DNA of 37,841 nucleotides from Verrucomicrobiota bacterium (GCA_016871775.1 VHCI01000022.1:1-37841), one strand, 5' to 3'; positions 23,605-32,323 are shown, counted from the stretch's first letter. Notes: a model not told the origin generated them from the sequence alone. Numbers and translations: made by a program.

Positions 23605-24387
23605 ATGCTGAAGCTGCTGTTCATTGGCGATATCGTCGGCCGCCCGGGCCGGGACATCGTCGCCGGGCGTCTCGGGCGCCTCCGGACCGAGCAGAGCCTA
23701 GATTTTGTGGTGGCCAACGCCGAGAACGCTGCCGCCGGCGCCGGGATCACGGGGGACATCGCCCGCTCGCTGCTGGACTGCGGTGTCGATGCGATCACGC
23801 TCGGCGACCACGCTTGGGACCAGCGCGGCTGGGAGCACGAGATCACCCAGCTGGACCGCGTGTGTCGCCCCGCCAACCTACCCCGCGCCTGCCCCGGGAT
23901 GGACCACCTCATTATCGAGGCGCGGGGGTTCCGCGTCGCGGTCTTCACCGTGCTCGGCCGGACCTTTATGGGCCTGAAGGCGGACTGCCCCTTCCTCACC
24001 TCCGACCGGCTGATCGGGCAACTGCGCGCTCAGGCCGACGCCATCATCGTGGAGATCCACGCTGAGGCCACCTCTGAGAAGCAGGCCCTCGGCTGGCACC
24101 TCGACGGCCGGGTGACCGCCGTGCTCGGCACCCACACCCACGTCGCGACCGCGGACGCGTGCGTCCTGCCCAAGGGTACCGCGTTCATCTGCGACGTCGG
24201 GATGACCGGGCCGTACGCCAGCGTGCTCGGCCGCGAGGTCCGGCCGGTGGTGGATCGCTTCCTCGACGGTATGCCGCGCCGGGCCGAGGTCGCGACGGAG
24301 GACGTCCGCCTCTCCGGTGCGCTGGTCGAGATCAATGCCTCCAGCGCCAGCGCCCGGCGGATCGAGTTGCTGACCGTGCGCGCCTGA
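23605..24387 (+). CDS. ymdB: YmdB-like metallophosphodiesterase
   Basis: A 260-aa two-metal phosphoesterase of the YmdB family; B. subtilis YmdB hydrolyses 2',3'-cyclic AMP and affects multicellular behaviour. The motifs are [18 protein letters not shown] (Glu40, Asn41), LGDHAWD (Asp68, His69), [20 protein letters not shown] and DVGMTGPY. The expected GNH motif reads GDH, so a metal-bridging Asn is replaced by Asp68, while the catalytic His69 is kept. The length is typical. It lies 54 bp after the export operon on the same strand and may be read through from it. It converges with the peptide-binding lipoprotein genes. No Shine-Dalgarno site precedes the ATG. Confidence 0.9.
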   Translation: MLKLLFIGDIVGRPGRDIVAGRLGRLRTEQSLDFVVANAENAAAGAGITGDIARSLLDCGVDAITLGDHAWDQRGWEHEITQLDRVCRPANLPRACPGMDHLIIEARGFRVAVFTVLGRTFMGLKADCPFLTSDRLIGQLRAQADAIIVEIHAEATSEKQALGWHLDGRVTAVLGTHTHVATADACVLPKGTAFICDVGMTGPYASVLGREVRPVVDRFLDGMPRRAEVATEDVRLSGALVEINASSASARRIELLTVRA

Positions 24388-24421
24388 GCGAGGGACGGCC
24401 CGGCCGCTTCCCCCGCCGGGT

Positions 24422-26020
24422 TCAGGGAGGCAGGATCCGGATGCCTTGGTACGTGCGGCCCCAAAGCCCGTCCTCCTCCCAGCCCTGCACGCGGGGGGAG
24501 AGCAGCCAGGTCTTGGTGTTGAAGTAGAGCGGGGTCAGCGGGCAAGCGGCGAGCAACGCTTCCTCGGCTTCCGCGAGCCGGGCGTCACGCTCCACCGGAT
24601 CCGCGGTCGCGGCGGCCGCGGCGAGCAACCGGCCGTAGGCAGGATCGTTCCAGCCCGGATAGTTGAGCGGGTGCCCGGGCCCGAAATCCTCCAGCATCGC
24701 GAGCGGATCCGCGACGTCTGGGATCGCCGTGATGAAGGCGAGGTCGAAGGTCCCCTGCCGGAGCGCGTCCAGATGGACCCGGGCCTCGCGGACGGCGATC
24801 GTCGTCTCGACGCCGAGCTCGCGCCGCCAGAGCTGCTGGATCGCCTCGAGGACAGGGGTCTGGGTCCAGCCGCTGAGCTCAAGCCGGGGCACGCCTCTGC
24901 CCCCGGGAAAGCCGGCCCGCGCCAGTTCGTCGCGGGCGGCTTCCGGAGCGTAGCGTACCGCGCCGCCGGGCGGCGCGCCCCCGGGGGCGAGACCCAGGGG
25001 GAGGAAACGATCGGCTGCGCGGTGGCCGCCTTGGAGGACGGTCGCGGCGAGGCGTTCCCGGTCGATCGCGAGGGCGAGCGCGCGGCGGACGCCCGGCGTG
25101 AGCGCGGGCCGGCGGGTGTTGAAGGCGAGGTAACGGGTCTCCAGCATCGGCGCCCGCCGGAGTTCGGCCGGCCGTTCCCTTTCCCACGCGGCTAGCCGGC
25201 CCCCGGGCACGGCCATCGTCGCCTCCACCTGGCCCGCGCGGTAGGCCCTTTCCTCGGCGTCGCCGCTGTCGAAGCGCACGAATTGGACCTCATCCAGCTC
25301 GACCCCCGTGGCGCCGCGCCAAGCCGGGTTGCGCCGAACGACTACGCGTTGGTCGGGGCGCCACTCGGTGAGGAGGAATGGTCCGTTGCCGACGAAGTTG
25401 CCGGGTTCGGTCCACCGGCGGCCGTGGCGCGCCACGACGTCCGCGCGGACGGGCAGCCATGGGGCGCTGGCGACGTGGTGCGGAAACCGCGGGTTCGGCT
25501 GCTCGAGGCGGATCTCGAGGCTCCGCGCGTCGAGGGCGCGGAAACCGACCGTGCGGAAGTCGGTGGTTTGCCCGGTCCCGTAGGCGCGGGCCCCGGCTAC
25601 GAGGTGGAGGGAGGCCGCCTTGGGCGAGGCGGTGGCGGGGCGCAGGGCGCGCTCGTAGGCCGCGACAAAGTGTTCCGCGGTCACCGGGGCTCCGTCCGAC
25701 CAGCGGCCGTCTGGCCGGAGGTGGAAGACATAGGTCCGGCCGTCCGGGGAGAATTCGAACCGGCTGGCGGCGCCGGGCCGGGGTGGTTCGCCCGCCGGGC
25801 CCGGGACCAGCAGGCCCTCGAGCAGGGCCCGCAGCATCCCGAACTCATCCGGCAGGGTGGTGGCTGCCGGGTCGAGCGAGGCGGGTTCGTTCCGCTGGCT
25901 TACGCGCAGCACCGACTCCGTCGCGGGCGCGGCCGGGCGCCCGCAGCCCGCGGCGAACGCGAGGAGCAAGCCCGCGCCCGCCCGCGCCGCGGCGACGACC
26001 CTAGGGCTCCAGCCAGACAT
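24422..26020 (-). CDS. Peptide-binding lipoprotein, OppA-like 2
   Basis: A 532-aa family-5 extracellular solute-binding lipoprotein (oligopeptide or dipeptide type). The lipobox AFAAGC gives acceptor Cys26. Family landmarks are SLDPAATTL, VGNGPFLLTEWRPDQRVVV, YLAFNTRRPALTPGVRRALA and RRELGVETTIAVRE. It is the last gene of the pyrF-isp operon, and its start overlaps the previous lipoprotein gene by 20 bp, so the two are translationally coupled. It shares the whole plan with its neighbour but has diverged in the ligand region. No permease or ATPase gene is near, so the transporter partner must lie elsewhere or the protein acts alone. The start is the ATG at 26020. Confidence 0.9.
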   Translation of the reverse strand: MSGWSPRVVAAARAGAGLLLAFAAGCGRPAAPATESVLRVSQRNEPASLDPAATTLPDEFGMLRALLEGLLVPGPAGEPPRPGAASRFEFSPDGRTYVFHLRPDGRWSDGAPVTAEHFVAAYERALRPATASPKAASLHLVAGARAYGTGQTTDFRTVGFRALDARSLEIRLEQPNPRFPHHVASAPWLPVRADVVARHGRRWTEPGNFVGNGPFLLTEWRPDQRVVVRRNPAWRGATGVELDEVQFVRFDSGDAEERAYRAGQVEATMAVPGGRLAAWERERPAELRRAPMLETRYLAFNTRRPALTPGVRRALALAIDRERLAATVLQGGHRAADRFLPLGLAPGGAPPGGAVRYAPEAARDELARAGFPGGRGVPRLELSGWTQTPVLEAIQQLWRRELGVETTIAVREARVHLDALRQGTFDLAFITAIPDVADPLAMLEDFGPGHPLNYPGWNDPAYGRLLAAAAATADPVERDARLAEAEEALLAACPLTPLYFNTKTWLLSPRVQGWEEDGLWGRTYQGIRILPP

Positions 26021-27605
26021 TTTTGTACGGGTGATGGTCCAGCAGGTTGGAGTGCCAGCCTTTCACCGCGGGGTGGATCAGGAAGACGTGCGTGTAGTGG
26101 TAGACCGGGATGAACGGCACGCCCTCGAGCAAAATGGATTCCGCGCGCTGGAGGAGTTCCTCCCGCGCCGCGGGATCAGCGGTGCGGGCGGCGGCAAAGA
26201 GGGCCGCATCATACTCCGGCTGCGCCCAGCCCGTGTAATTGTTGCCGCTGTCCCCGCGGAAAATGTCGAGGAAGGTCGCCGGGTCGAGGTAGTCGCCAAT
26301 CCAGTCCCCGCGGAGGATCTGGTAATCCCCGGCGCGCCGCGCCGCGTGGGTGACCTTGAGCTCCTGGTTGGAGAGGCGAACCTCCACCCCGAGCTCGCGG
26401 CGCCACATCTCCTGCACGGCCTCCGCCACCGCGCGGTGGTTCTCTGAGGTGTTAAACAGCAAGTCGATGGGCGGTAGGCCGCGGCCGCCCGGGAAGCCCG
26501 CCGCCGCGAGCAACCGGCGCGCTTCCGCGGGGTCGGAGGGGACCCGGGCGCGCGCCGTGTAGCCGGCGGTCCCCGGAGGCGTGAGCGCGTGGGCGGGTCG
26601 CTGGCCGCCCCGCAGGAGCCGGGTGACGATCGCTTCACGGTCGATCGCGAGGGCGAGCGCGCGGCGGACGCGCACGTCGTTGAGCGGCGGCCTCCGCGTG
26701 TTGAGGCGGAAGAAGTAGGTCGCGAGGTACGGGTCGAGCCGCAGCAGGTGGGGCGAGTTCTGGCGGTAGGAGTCGATCTTACTGATGGGTGCGTACTCGG
26801 TGACGTGCAGCTGGCCGGCCCGGAAGGCGCGCTCCTCGGCGTCGACGCTGTCCAGCGGGTAGAAGCGGATCCCGTTGAGGCGGACGGTGGCGGCGTCCCA
26901 GTAGCCGGGGAACTTCTCGACCGCGATGACCTGGTTCTGGCGCCACTCGGTGAGGCGGAAGGGCCCGTTGGTCACAATGTTGGCGGGGCGCGTCCACGGG
27001 TTCCCGCGCTGGGCGATGGGGCCGAGGCGGGCGATGGTCTCCACGGGCACGGGGTACCAAGGCGGGTTGGTGAGCAGGGAGAGGAAGTAGGTCGCGGGAT
27101 GCTCGAGCGTCAGGCGGAGCGTGCGGTCGTCCGCCGCCTCGGCGCCGACGGTGGCGAAGTCGCGTCCGCCGCTTTTGTGGAACGCCTCCGCGCCGCGGAG
27201 GATGTAGAGCATATTCGCGTAGTCCGCGGCCAGGGAGGGGGTGAGGATGCGCCGGAAGCTCGCGGTGAAGTCGCGTGCGGTGACCGGCCGGCCATCGCTC
27301 CAGCGGGCGTCGCCGCGGAGGCGGAAGGTGTACGTGAGCCCGTCCGCGGAGATCTCCCAGCGCTCCGCGACGCCGGGCACGGGGCGGAGGTCGACCGGGT
27401 CCTCGGTGACGAGGCCTTCGAAGAGGGCGCGGAGGATGTTGCCCTCGGCCACGCCGGTGACGACGTGGGGGTCGAGCTCGTTGACCTCGTAACCGACCCC
27501 GCGGTGGAGGATCTGCTGGCGGTTGCCGGCCTCGACGCGGGTCTCGCGCGGCAGGCAGCCCGCGGCGAGCAGGAGGGCGGCGCAAAGGGGGAAAATCATC
27601 CTCAT
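26001..27605 (-). CDS. Peptide-binding lipoprotein, OppA-like 1
   Basis: A 534-aa family-5 solute-binding lipoprotein. MRMIFPLCAALLLAAGC gives the acceptor Cys17. Landmarks are NELDPHVVTGVAEGN, ILRALFEGLVTEDP, VTNGPFRLTEWRQNQVIAV, YFFRLNTRRPPLNDVRVRRA and WIGDYLDPATFLDIFRGDSG. It is closer to canonical OppA/DppA than its neighbour. Its ATG (27605) overlaps the ispF stop as ATGA, so it is coupled to ispF. A second ATG lies 6 bp further in; the first is chosen because it makes the overlap. There is no transporter gene in the window. A role in peptide or murein-fragment capture is a family inference. Confidence 0.9.
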   Translation of the reverse strand: MRMIFPLCAALLLAAGCLPRETRVEAGNRQQILHRGVGYEVNELDPHVVTGVAEGNILRALFEGLVTEDPVDLRPVPGVAERWEISADGLTYTFRLRGDARWSDGRPVTARDFTASFRRILTPSLAADYANMLYILRGAEAFHKSGGRDFATVGAEAADDRTLRLTLEHPATYFLSLLTNPPWYPVPVETIARLGPIAQRGNPWTRPANIVTNGPFRLTEWRQNQVIAVEKFPGYWDAATVRLNGIRFYPLDSVDAEERAFRAGQLHVTEYAPISKIDSYRQNSPHLLRLDPYLATYFFRLNTRRPPLNDVRVRRALALAIDREAIVTRLLRGGQRPAHALTPPGTAGYTARARVPSDPAEARRLLAAAGFPGGRGLPPIDLLFNTSENHRAVAEAVQEMWRRELGVEVRLSNQELKVTHAARRAGDYQILRGDWIGDYLDPATFLDIFRGDSGNNYTGWAQPEYDAALFAAARTADPAAREELLQRAESILLEGVPFIPVYHYTHVFLIHPAVKGWHSNLLDHHPYKNVWLEP

Positions 27606-28081
27606 AAGGGAACGAGCAGGGCGACGGCGTGCGCGGCGATGGCGCGGCCCTGGCCGAGTTCGCCGACCCCCTCGTGAGTCGTGGCCTTGAGGCCGATCTG
27701 CCCGACGGGGAGGCCGGTGGAGCGGGCGAGGGCCGCCTTCATCTCCGCGAGCCGCGGCTGGATGCGGGGGCGTTCCGCGATGAGGGTTAGGTCGACGTTG
27801 GCGGGCTGCAGCCCGCGGGCGCGCAGCTCCGCGCAGACGCGCTGCAGCAGCAGTTGGGAATCGATCCCGCGGTAGGCGGGGTCGGTGTCGGGAAAAAAGT
27901 GCCCGATATCCGGCAGTCCGGCGGCCCCGAGGAGGGCGTCGCAGAGCGCGTGCGTGAGGCAGTCGGCGTCGCTGTGACCCTCGAGGCCGAAGTCCGCCTC
28001 GAAGCGGACGCCCCCGAGCACGAGGGGTCGTCCCGGTGCAGTGCGGTGGATGTCGTAGCCGTGGCCGATGCGCGGGATCAT
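27602..28081 (-). CDS. ispF: 2-C-methyl-D-erythritol 2,4-cyclodiphosphate synthase
   Basis: A 159-aa enzyme of the MEP isoprenoid pathway that closes CDP-ME-2-phosphate to the cyclodiphosphate with loss of CMP. The metal and substrate motifs are all present: GHGYDIHR near the N-terminus (the Asp and His ligands), GHSDADCLTHA, DIGHFFPDTDPAYRGIDS and LKATTHEGVGELGQGRAIAA. The length is normal for the trimeric enzyme. It overlaps ispD by 4 bp upstream and the lipoprotein gene by 4 bp downstream, so it lies inside one tightly coupled operon. IspD and IspF often form one bifunctional protein in other bacteria; here they are separate. Confidence 0.97.
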   Translation of the reverse strand: MIPRIGHGYDIHRTAPGRPLVLGGVRFEADFGLEGHSDADCLTHALCDALLGAAGLPDIGHFFPDTDPAYRGIDSQLLLQRVCAELRARGLQPANVDLTLIAERPRIQPRLAEMKAALARSTGLPVGQIGLKATTHEGVGELGQGRAIAAHAVALLVPL

Positions 28082-28788
28082 CGGCGGTCCGCCGCACGTT
28101 CGCGGGCGAGCAGGAACTCGACGTAGGCGAGGTCCGCGGGCGTGGTGAGCTTCGGGTTGGGGCGGTCGTTCGCGAGCACCGCGACGGGGTGGCCGAGCAG
28201 TTCAACGGCCTGCGCGTCGTCGGTGACGGGGAGGCCGCGGGCGGCGACGCGGGCGTGCGCCTGGACGATCAGGTCGCGGGCGAAGACCTGCGGCGTCTCT
28301 GCGGCCCAGAGGCGGTCGCGGGCGAGGGTGCGGAGCCGCTCGGGGTTGCCGCGGGAACCCTGAGGCCGGAGTTCCTTGATCGTGTCGGTGACGCGGCGGG
28401 CCAGCACTACGGCGTGCTCCCGGCGGACGATCTTGAGCAGCGCGACCAGCTGGTCGGGCTGGATGAGCGGGCGGGCGCAGTCGTGGATGAAGACGTGGGC
28501 GATGTCGGCCGGCAGCGCCTCGAGGGCAAGCTGCACCGAGTCGCGCCGCTCGCGGCCGCCCCGGACCAGCAGGGTGGGGGTGGGGGCGCAGGCGGCAAGT
28601 GCGAGCATCTGGCGCTGATCGCGGTAGACGACCACGTGGAGGTCCGCGACCCCGCTGGCGAGGAAGGCGGCGGCCGAATGGGCGAACACAGGCCGGCCAG
28701 CGAGGGGGGCGAGGACCTTGTCGGCTACGGCCCCGGCCATCCGGGAACCGCTGCCGGCGGCGAGAAGGATGGCGGCGGTGCGGCCCAT
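28078..28788 (-). CDS. ispD: 2-C-methyl-D-erythritol 4-phosphate cytidylyltransferase
   Basis: A 236-aa MEP-pathway enzyme that joins MEP to CTP, giving CDP-ME and pyrophosphate. The N-terminal nucleotidyltransferase motif AAILLAAGSGSRM is followed by a Lys (DKVLAPLAGRP). The family motifs HDCARPLI, RVTDTIKE and LWAAETPQVF are in order. The length is typical. It begins 5 bp after the pyrF stop and overlaps ispF by 4 bp (ATGA). Confidence 0.96.
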   Translation of the reverse strand: MGRTAAILLAAGSGSRMAGAVADKVLAPLAGRPVFAHSAAAFLASGVADLHVVVYRDQRQMLALAACAPTPTLLVRGGRERRDSVQLALEALPADIAHVFIHDCARPLIQPDQLVALLKIVRREHAVVLARRVTDTIKELRPQGSRGNPERLRTLARDRLWAAETPQVFARDLIVQAHARVAARGLPVTDDAQAVELLGHPVAVLANDRPNPKLTTPADLAYVEFLLARERAADRR

Positions 28789-28793
28789 CGGTG

Positions 28794-29486
28794 TTAGGCG
28801 CCGACTTCCGCGAGGATCGCGCGGGCGGCGGCGACCGGGTCGGGCGCCTTGAAGATCGGCCGGCCGACCACCAGGTAATTCGAGCCGGCGCGCACCGCCT
28901 CGGCGGGAGTCATCACGCGCTTTTGGTCGTCCGCGCGCGCGTCGCGGGGGCGGATGCCAGGGGTGACCAGCTTCACCTCCAGCGGGAGGACCGCACGCAG
29001 CGGGGCGATCTCAAGCGGCGAGCAGACGAGCCCGCGCAGGCCGGCGTCGGCGGCGAGGCGGCCGAGGCGGACGACCTGTTCCTCCGGCGTGCCGGCCACG
29101 CCGGTGGCGGCGAGCGCGGGGGCGCCAATCGAGGTGAGGACGGTGACGCCGAGGAGGAGCAGGTCGGGGGCGTGCTGGCGCTGCGCCTTCACCGCCCATT
29201 CCATCATCTCGCGGCCGCCGCCGGTGTGCAGCGTGAGCATCCCGACCGGCAGGCGGGAGGCGGACTCGACCGCCTTGGCCACCGTGTTCGGGATGTCGTG
29301 CAGCTTCAGGTCGAGGAACACCTTGAAGCCGAGGTCGGCGATCCCGCGGACCGCATCGGGGCCGCAGGCGGTGAACATCTCGAGCCCGAGCTTGGCCCAG
29401 CGCACGGTGCCCTGGAGCTGGCGGAGCACCGGAGCGACTTCGCGGGGCGACTGGGCGTCGAGGACGAGGATCAGTTCGCAGGGCAT
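28794..29486 (-). CDS. pyrF: Orotidine 5'-phosphate decarboxylase
   Basis: A 230-aa TIM-barrel enzyme that makes UMP from OMP, the last step of pyrimidine synthesis. The active-site signature is DLKLHDIPNTV (Asp59, Lys61, Asp64). LVLDAQSP at the N-terminus and LVVGRPIFKAPDP at the phosphate-gripper region fit the family. The ATG at 29486 is chosen because the upstream frame is unrelated. It leads the operon pyrF-ispD-ispF-lipoproteins. A TTGACT box is at 29523-29528 on this strand, and CTCCC is 5 nt before the ATG; no Shine-Dalgarno site is present. Coupling UMP and CTP supply with IspD, which uses CTP, may be meaningful. Confidence 0.95.
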   Translation of the reverse strand: MPCELILVLDAQSPREVAPVLRQLQGTVRWAKLGLEMFTACGPDAVRGIADLGFKVFLDLKLHDIPNTVAKAVESASRLPVGMLTLHTGGGREMMEWAVKAQRQHAPDLLLLGVTVLTSIGAPALAATGVAGTPEEQVVRLGRLAADAGLRGLVCSPLEIAPLRAVLPLEVKLVTPGIRPRDARADDQKRVMTPAEAVRAGSNYLVVGRPIFKAPDPVAAARAILAEVGA

Positions 29487-29522
29487 CGGGCGGGAGTAAG
29501 GCCGGCCCGCCTCGGGGATAGA

Positions 29523-29528
29523 AGTCAA
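29523..29528 (-). promoter_or_regulatory. TTGACT -35-like box upstream of pyrF
   Basis: On the minus strand TTGACT matches TTGACA at five of six bases, and lies about 37 bp before the pyrF ATG, in the 100-bp gap divergent from ispE. No good -10 match is seen 16-18 bp further on. It is a candidate only. Confidence 0.35.
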
Positions 29529-29586
29529 AACGGCGGCCGGCGCCGCGGCGCTTGCGCCGGGCGATCCGCCGCGCGAGAAGGTCGCC

Positions 29587-30474
29587 GTGCCGTCGCTGGT
29601 CTTCGCCGCCCCCGCCAAGGTCAACCTCCTGCTCGCCATCACGGGCCGGCGCCCCGACGGCTTCCACGACCTCGTCTCCGTGGTGGCGACGTTGGACCTG
29701 GCTGACACCCTGGAGGCGGAGCCGGCGGCGGAATTTTCGCTGGTCTGCGACGACCCGGAGTTGACGTCCGGTCCCGACAACCTGGTCCTGCGGGCCGCGG
29801 CGGCCTTTCGGCGGGAGACCGGCTGGGCGAGCGGTGTGGCCTTCCGTCTGCGTAAGCGCATCCCGGCGGGCGCCGGGCTGGGGGGCGGCAGCAGCGATGC
29901 GGTGGCGGCCCTGCGGGCGCTGAACCAGCTGGCCCCGCCGGATCGTCGCCTTCATCTGCCTGGATTGACCCGGCTCGCGGCCGAGCTCGGCTCCGACTGT
30001 CCGTTGTTTTTGGCGGAGGGCCCGGTGGTGCTGCGGGGCCGGGGTGAGCGGGTCGAACCCTTGCTGCCAGCGGAGGTCGCGCGGCTGCGGGGCCGGCGGT
30101 TGCTGGTCTGCAAGCCCGCGTTCGGCATCCCGACGCCCTCGGCCTACGCGCGCCTGGCCAAGGGTGCGCCGGGTTCCTACTGGCCGGCGGCGGAAGCCGA
30201 GGCGTGGCTGGCGCGGTGGCGGGCCGATCCGGCGGCGCCGGCGGAGGCCCTGCTGCGGAACACGATGGAGGCACCGGCGTTCGCCAAGTTCCCCGCGCTC
30301 CCCGAACTGCTCATACGGCTTAAAGCCGCTGCGGAGGTGGAGGGCCGGATGAGCGGCAGCGGCAGCGCGTGCTTCGCCTTGCTGCCGGAAGGGATGCCGG
30401 TAGCACCCCTCCTCGACCTGGTGCGGACTGGTTGGGGCCCATCGGCATTCGCCACCGAGGCGCGGATCGCTTAA
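29587..30474 (+). CDS. ispE: 4-diphosphocytidyl-2-C-methyl-D-erythritol kinase
   Basis: A 295-aa GHMP kinase of the MEP pathway that phosphorylates CDP-ME at the 2-hydroxyl. The start is a GTG at 29587, preceded by GAGAAGG about 5 nt away, a weak Shine-Dalgarno site. AAPAKVNLLLAITGRRPDGF opens the family (Lys11). The ATP loop is PAGAGLGGGSSDAVAALRAL (about 93-112), and GRMSGSGSACFAL is motif 3. It is divergent from pyrF-ispD-ispF, 100 bp away, so all three cytidyl/kinase/cyclase steps of the pathway lie together. Its length is typical. Confidence 0.96.
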   Translation: MPSLVFAAPAKVNLLLAITGRRPDGFHDLVSVVATLDLADTLEAEPAAEFSLVCDDPELTSGPDNLVLRAAAAFRRETGWASGVAFRLRKRIPAGAGLGGGSSDAVAALRALNQLAPPDRRLHLPGLTRLAAELGSDCPLFLAEGPVVLRGRGERVEPLLPAEVARLRGRRLLVCKPAFGIPTPSAYARLAKGAPGSYWPAAEAEAWLARWRADPAAPAEALLRNTMEAPAFAKFPALPELLIRLKAAAEVEGRMSGSGSACFALLPEGMPVAPLLDLVRTGWGPSAFATEARIA

Positions 30475-30481
30475 ATCCGCA

Positions 30482-30510
30482 TTGACCCTTTCGCGGGCCG
30501 AAAGGTTACT
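30482..30510 (+). promoter_or_regulatory. Candidate promoter of the PTS enzyme I gene
   Basis: TTGACC (30482-30487) is a good -35 match and is followed 17 bp later by GTTACT (30505-30510), a weak -10. It would leave a leader of about 40-50 nt before the ATG at 30560. It lies directly after the ispE stop (30474). Confidence 0.3.
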
Positions 30511-30559
30511 CAAGGGTGGTGCTTGCGTAACCCCGCGCGGGCCCGACTCCCTGTCACCA

Positions 30560-32323
30560 ATGGAAACCCGGGATCGTCACGAGTTCACCGTGCAAGGCAT
30601 CGCCGCCTCGCAGGGGATTGCGTACGGCGAGGTTTTCCTCTACCTGCAAAGCGACCTCAAGGTTCCTGACTATCAGGTCGAGACGGAGCGGCGGATCGAC
30701 GAGGTGGCCCGCTTCGACCGCGCGCTGGTCGCGACCCGCCAGCAGATCGCGCGCATCAAGGCCGAGGTAGAGCGCAACCTCGGGCCGGAGGAGGCCGCGA
30801 TCTTCGACGCCCACCTGCTGGTGCTTGAGGACGAGGCGCTTATCGGCGAGACGGTACGCGAATTCGAGGAGTCCGGCCGCAATATCGAGGGCTGCTTCCA
30901 GCGCATCTCCGCCCGCTACATCCGGGCGTTCGAGGAGATCGACGACGAGTACCTGCGCGAGCGCGCGGTCGACCTCCGCGACGTGGCGCAGCGCGTCCTC
31001 CAGAATCTCCTGGGCCAGACCGAGAACTCGCTCAGGCGCCTCGCGGGCGAGCGGATCGTCGTGGCCGTTGCCATCTCGCCCTCCGCCTCCGCCTCGCTCG
31101 ACCGTTCGTCGGCTATGGCTCTGGCGACGGATTCCGGCAGCAAGACCGGCCACGCGGTCATTGTGGCCCGGTCGATGAAGATCCCTGCGGTGGTCGGGCT
31201 CCGGGACCTCACCCGGCGGGTCAGCGACGGGGACTTGGCGATCATCGACGGCTACGACGGCCTCGTCATCGTCAACCCCTCCGAGGCGACGCTCTTCCGC
31301 TACGGGAAGATCCAGGAGCGCAAGAAGTCGTTCGAGGCGCTCCTGCGGGAGGTCAGCCACCTACCGGCCGTGACGCTGGACGGTGTGCCGGTAACGCTGC
31401 AGGCCAACATTGAGAAGGCGGACGAGGCGCGGCTGGTGGCGGAAAACGGGGCGGAGGGTGTGGGCCTTTACCGCACGGAATTCCTCTACCTAAACGCGGG
31501 GCGCCTGCCGACCGAGGAGGAGCAGTACCAGGATTACTGCGCCGTCGTGGAGGCGGTGGCGCCACGGCCAGTGGTGATCCGCACGCTCGATCTGGGCGGC
31601 GACAAACCGATGACCGACCAGACCGACCTGTTCCCGCGGGAGTCGAACCCGTTCATGGGCTTCCGGGCCATCCGCTGGTGCCTTGAGCACGCGGCGGTCT
31701 TCAAGGTCCAGTTGCGGGCCGTCCTGCGGGCGAGCGCCCACGGGCGGGTGCGGATGATGTACCCGATGATCAGCGGGGTGGACGAGCTGGCGCGGGCCAA
31801 CGCACTGCTCGGGGAGTGCCGGGAGGAGCTGCGGGCGGCGGGGATCCCCCACGACGCGCAGCTGGAGGTGGGTACGATGATCGAGATCCCGAGCGCCGCC
31901 CTGATCGCGGACCTGCTCGCCCGCCAGTGCCGTTTCTTCAGCATCGGGACCAACGACCTGATCCAGTACACCCTCGCGATCGATCGCGGCAATGACCGCA
32001 TCGCGCACCTCTACGAGCCGACGCACCCGGCGGTCCTCCGCTCGCTGCGCCAAATCGTGACCGAGGCCCGGCGGGCCGGCATCCCGGCGGGTGTCTGCGG
32101 CGAGATGGCGGGCGACCCGATCTACGCAGCGCTGCTGCTCGGCCTCGGCTTCGACTCGCTGAGCATGTCGCCGGCTTGGATCCCCTCCGTCAAATACCTG
32201 ATCCGCGCGATGCGAATGAGCGACGCGCGGGCCCTCGCGGAGGAGGCGCTCGCGCTGGACTCGGCTTCCGCGATCCACGCCCGCTGCGAGGCGTTCTACC
32301 GGTCGCGGGTACGGCTGGAGTGA
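30560..32323 (+). CDS. ptsI: Phosphoenolpyruvate-protein phosphotransferase (PTS enzyme I)
   Basis: A 587-aa enzyme that takes phosphate from PEP to its own His and on to HPr. The phospho-histidine motif reads GSKTGHAVIVARSMKIP with His198; the usual form is GGRTSH, so Ser is replaced by Gly. The PEP-binding barrel has GLYRTEFLYL, RTLDLGGDKP, NPFMGFRAIR, MIEIPSAALIADLL and GTNDLIQYTLAIDRGNDRIA, with the catalytic Cys513 in GVCGEMAGD. The ATG at 30560 is chosen because it places the enzyme I N-terminus as expected; there is no GAF domain, so it is not the PtsP form. No HPr, HPr kinase or enzyme II gene is in the window. A sugar-uptake role is therefore not shown, and a regulatory PTS is possible. 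Confidence 0.9.
   Translation: METRDRHEFTVQGIAASQGIAYGEVFLYLQSDLKVPDYQVETERRIDEVARFDRALVATRQQIARIKAEVERNLGPEEAAIFDAHLLVLEDEALIGETVREFEESGRNIEGCFQRISARYIRAFEEIDDEYLRERAVDLRDVAQRVLQNLLGQTENSLRRLAGERIVVAVAISPSASASLDRSSAMALATDSGSKTGHAVIVARSMKIPAVVGLRDLTRRVSDGDLAIIDGYDGLVIVNPSEATLFRYGKIQERKKSFEALLREVSHLPAVTLDGVPVTLQANIEKADEARLVAENGAEGVGLYRTEFLYLNAGRLPTEEEQYQDYCAVVEAVAPRPVVIRTLDLGGDKPMTDQTDLFPRESNPFMGFRAIRWCLEHAAVFKVQLRAVLRASAHGRVRMMYPMISGVDELARANALLGECREELRAAGIPHDAQLEVGTMIEIPSAALIADLLARQCRFFSIGTNDLIQYTLAIDRGNDRIAHLYEPTHPAVLRSLRQIVTEARRAGIPAGVCGEMAGDPIYAALLLGLGFDSLSMSPAWIPSVKYLIRAMRMSDARALAEEALALDSASAIHARCEAFYRSRVRLE

Noticed and set aside
26001-28205. 734-codon frame continuing upstream of the first OppA-like gene
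   Set aside because: The part before 27605 is the shadow of ispF in another frame; the lipoprotein signal starts at 27605.
29011-30513. 500-codon minus-strand frame opposite ispE
   Set aside because: It overlaps pyrF in another frame and ispE in antisense, and its sequence is low-complexity.
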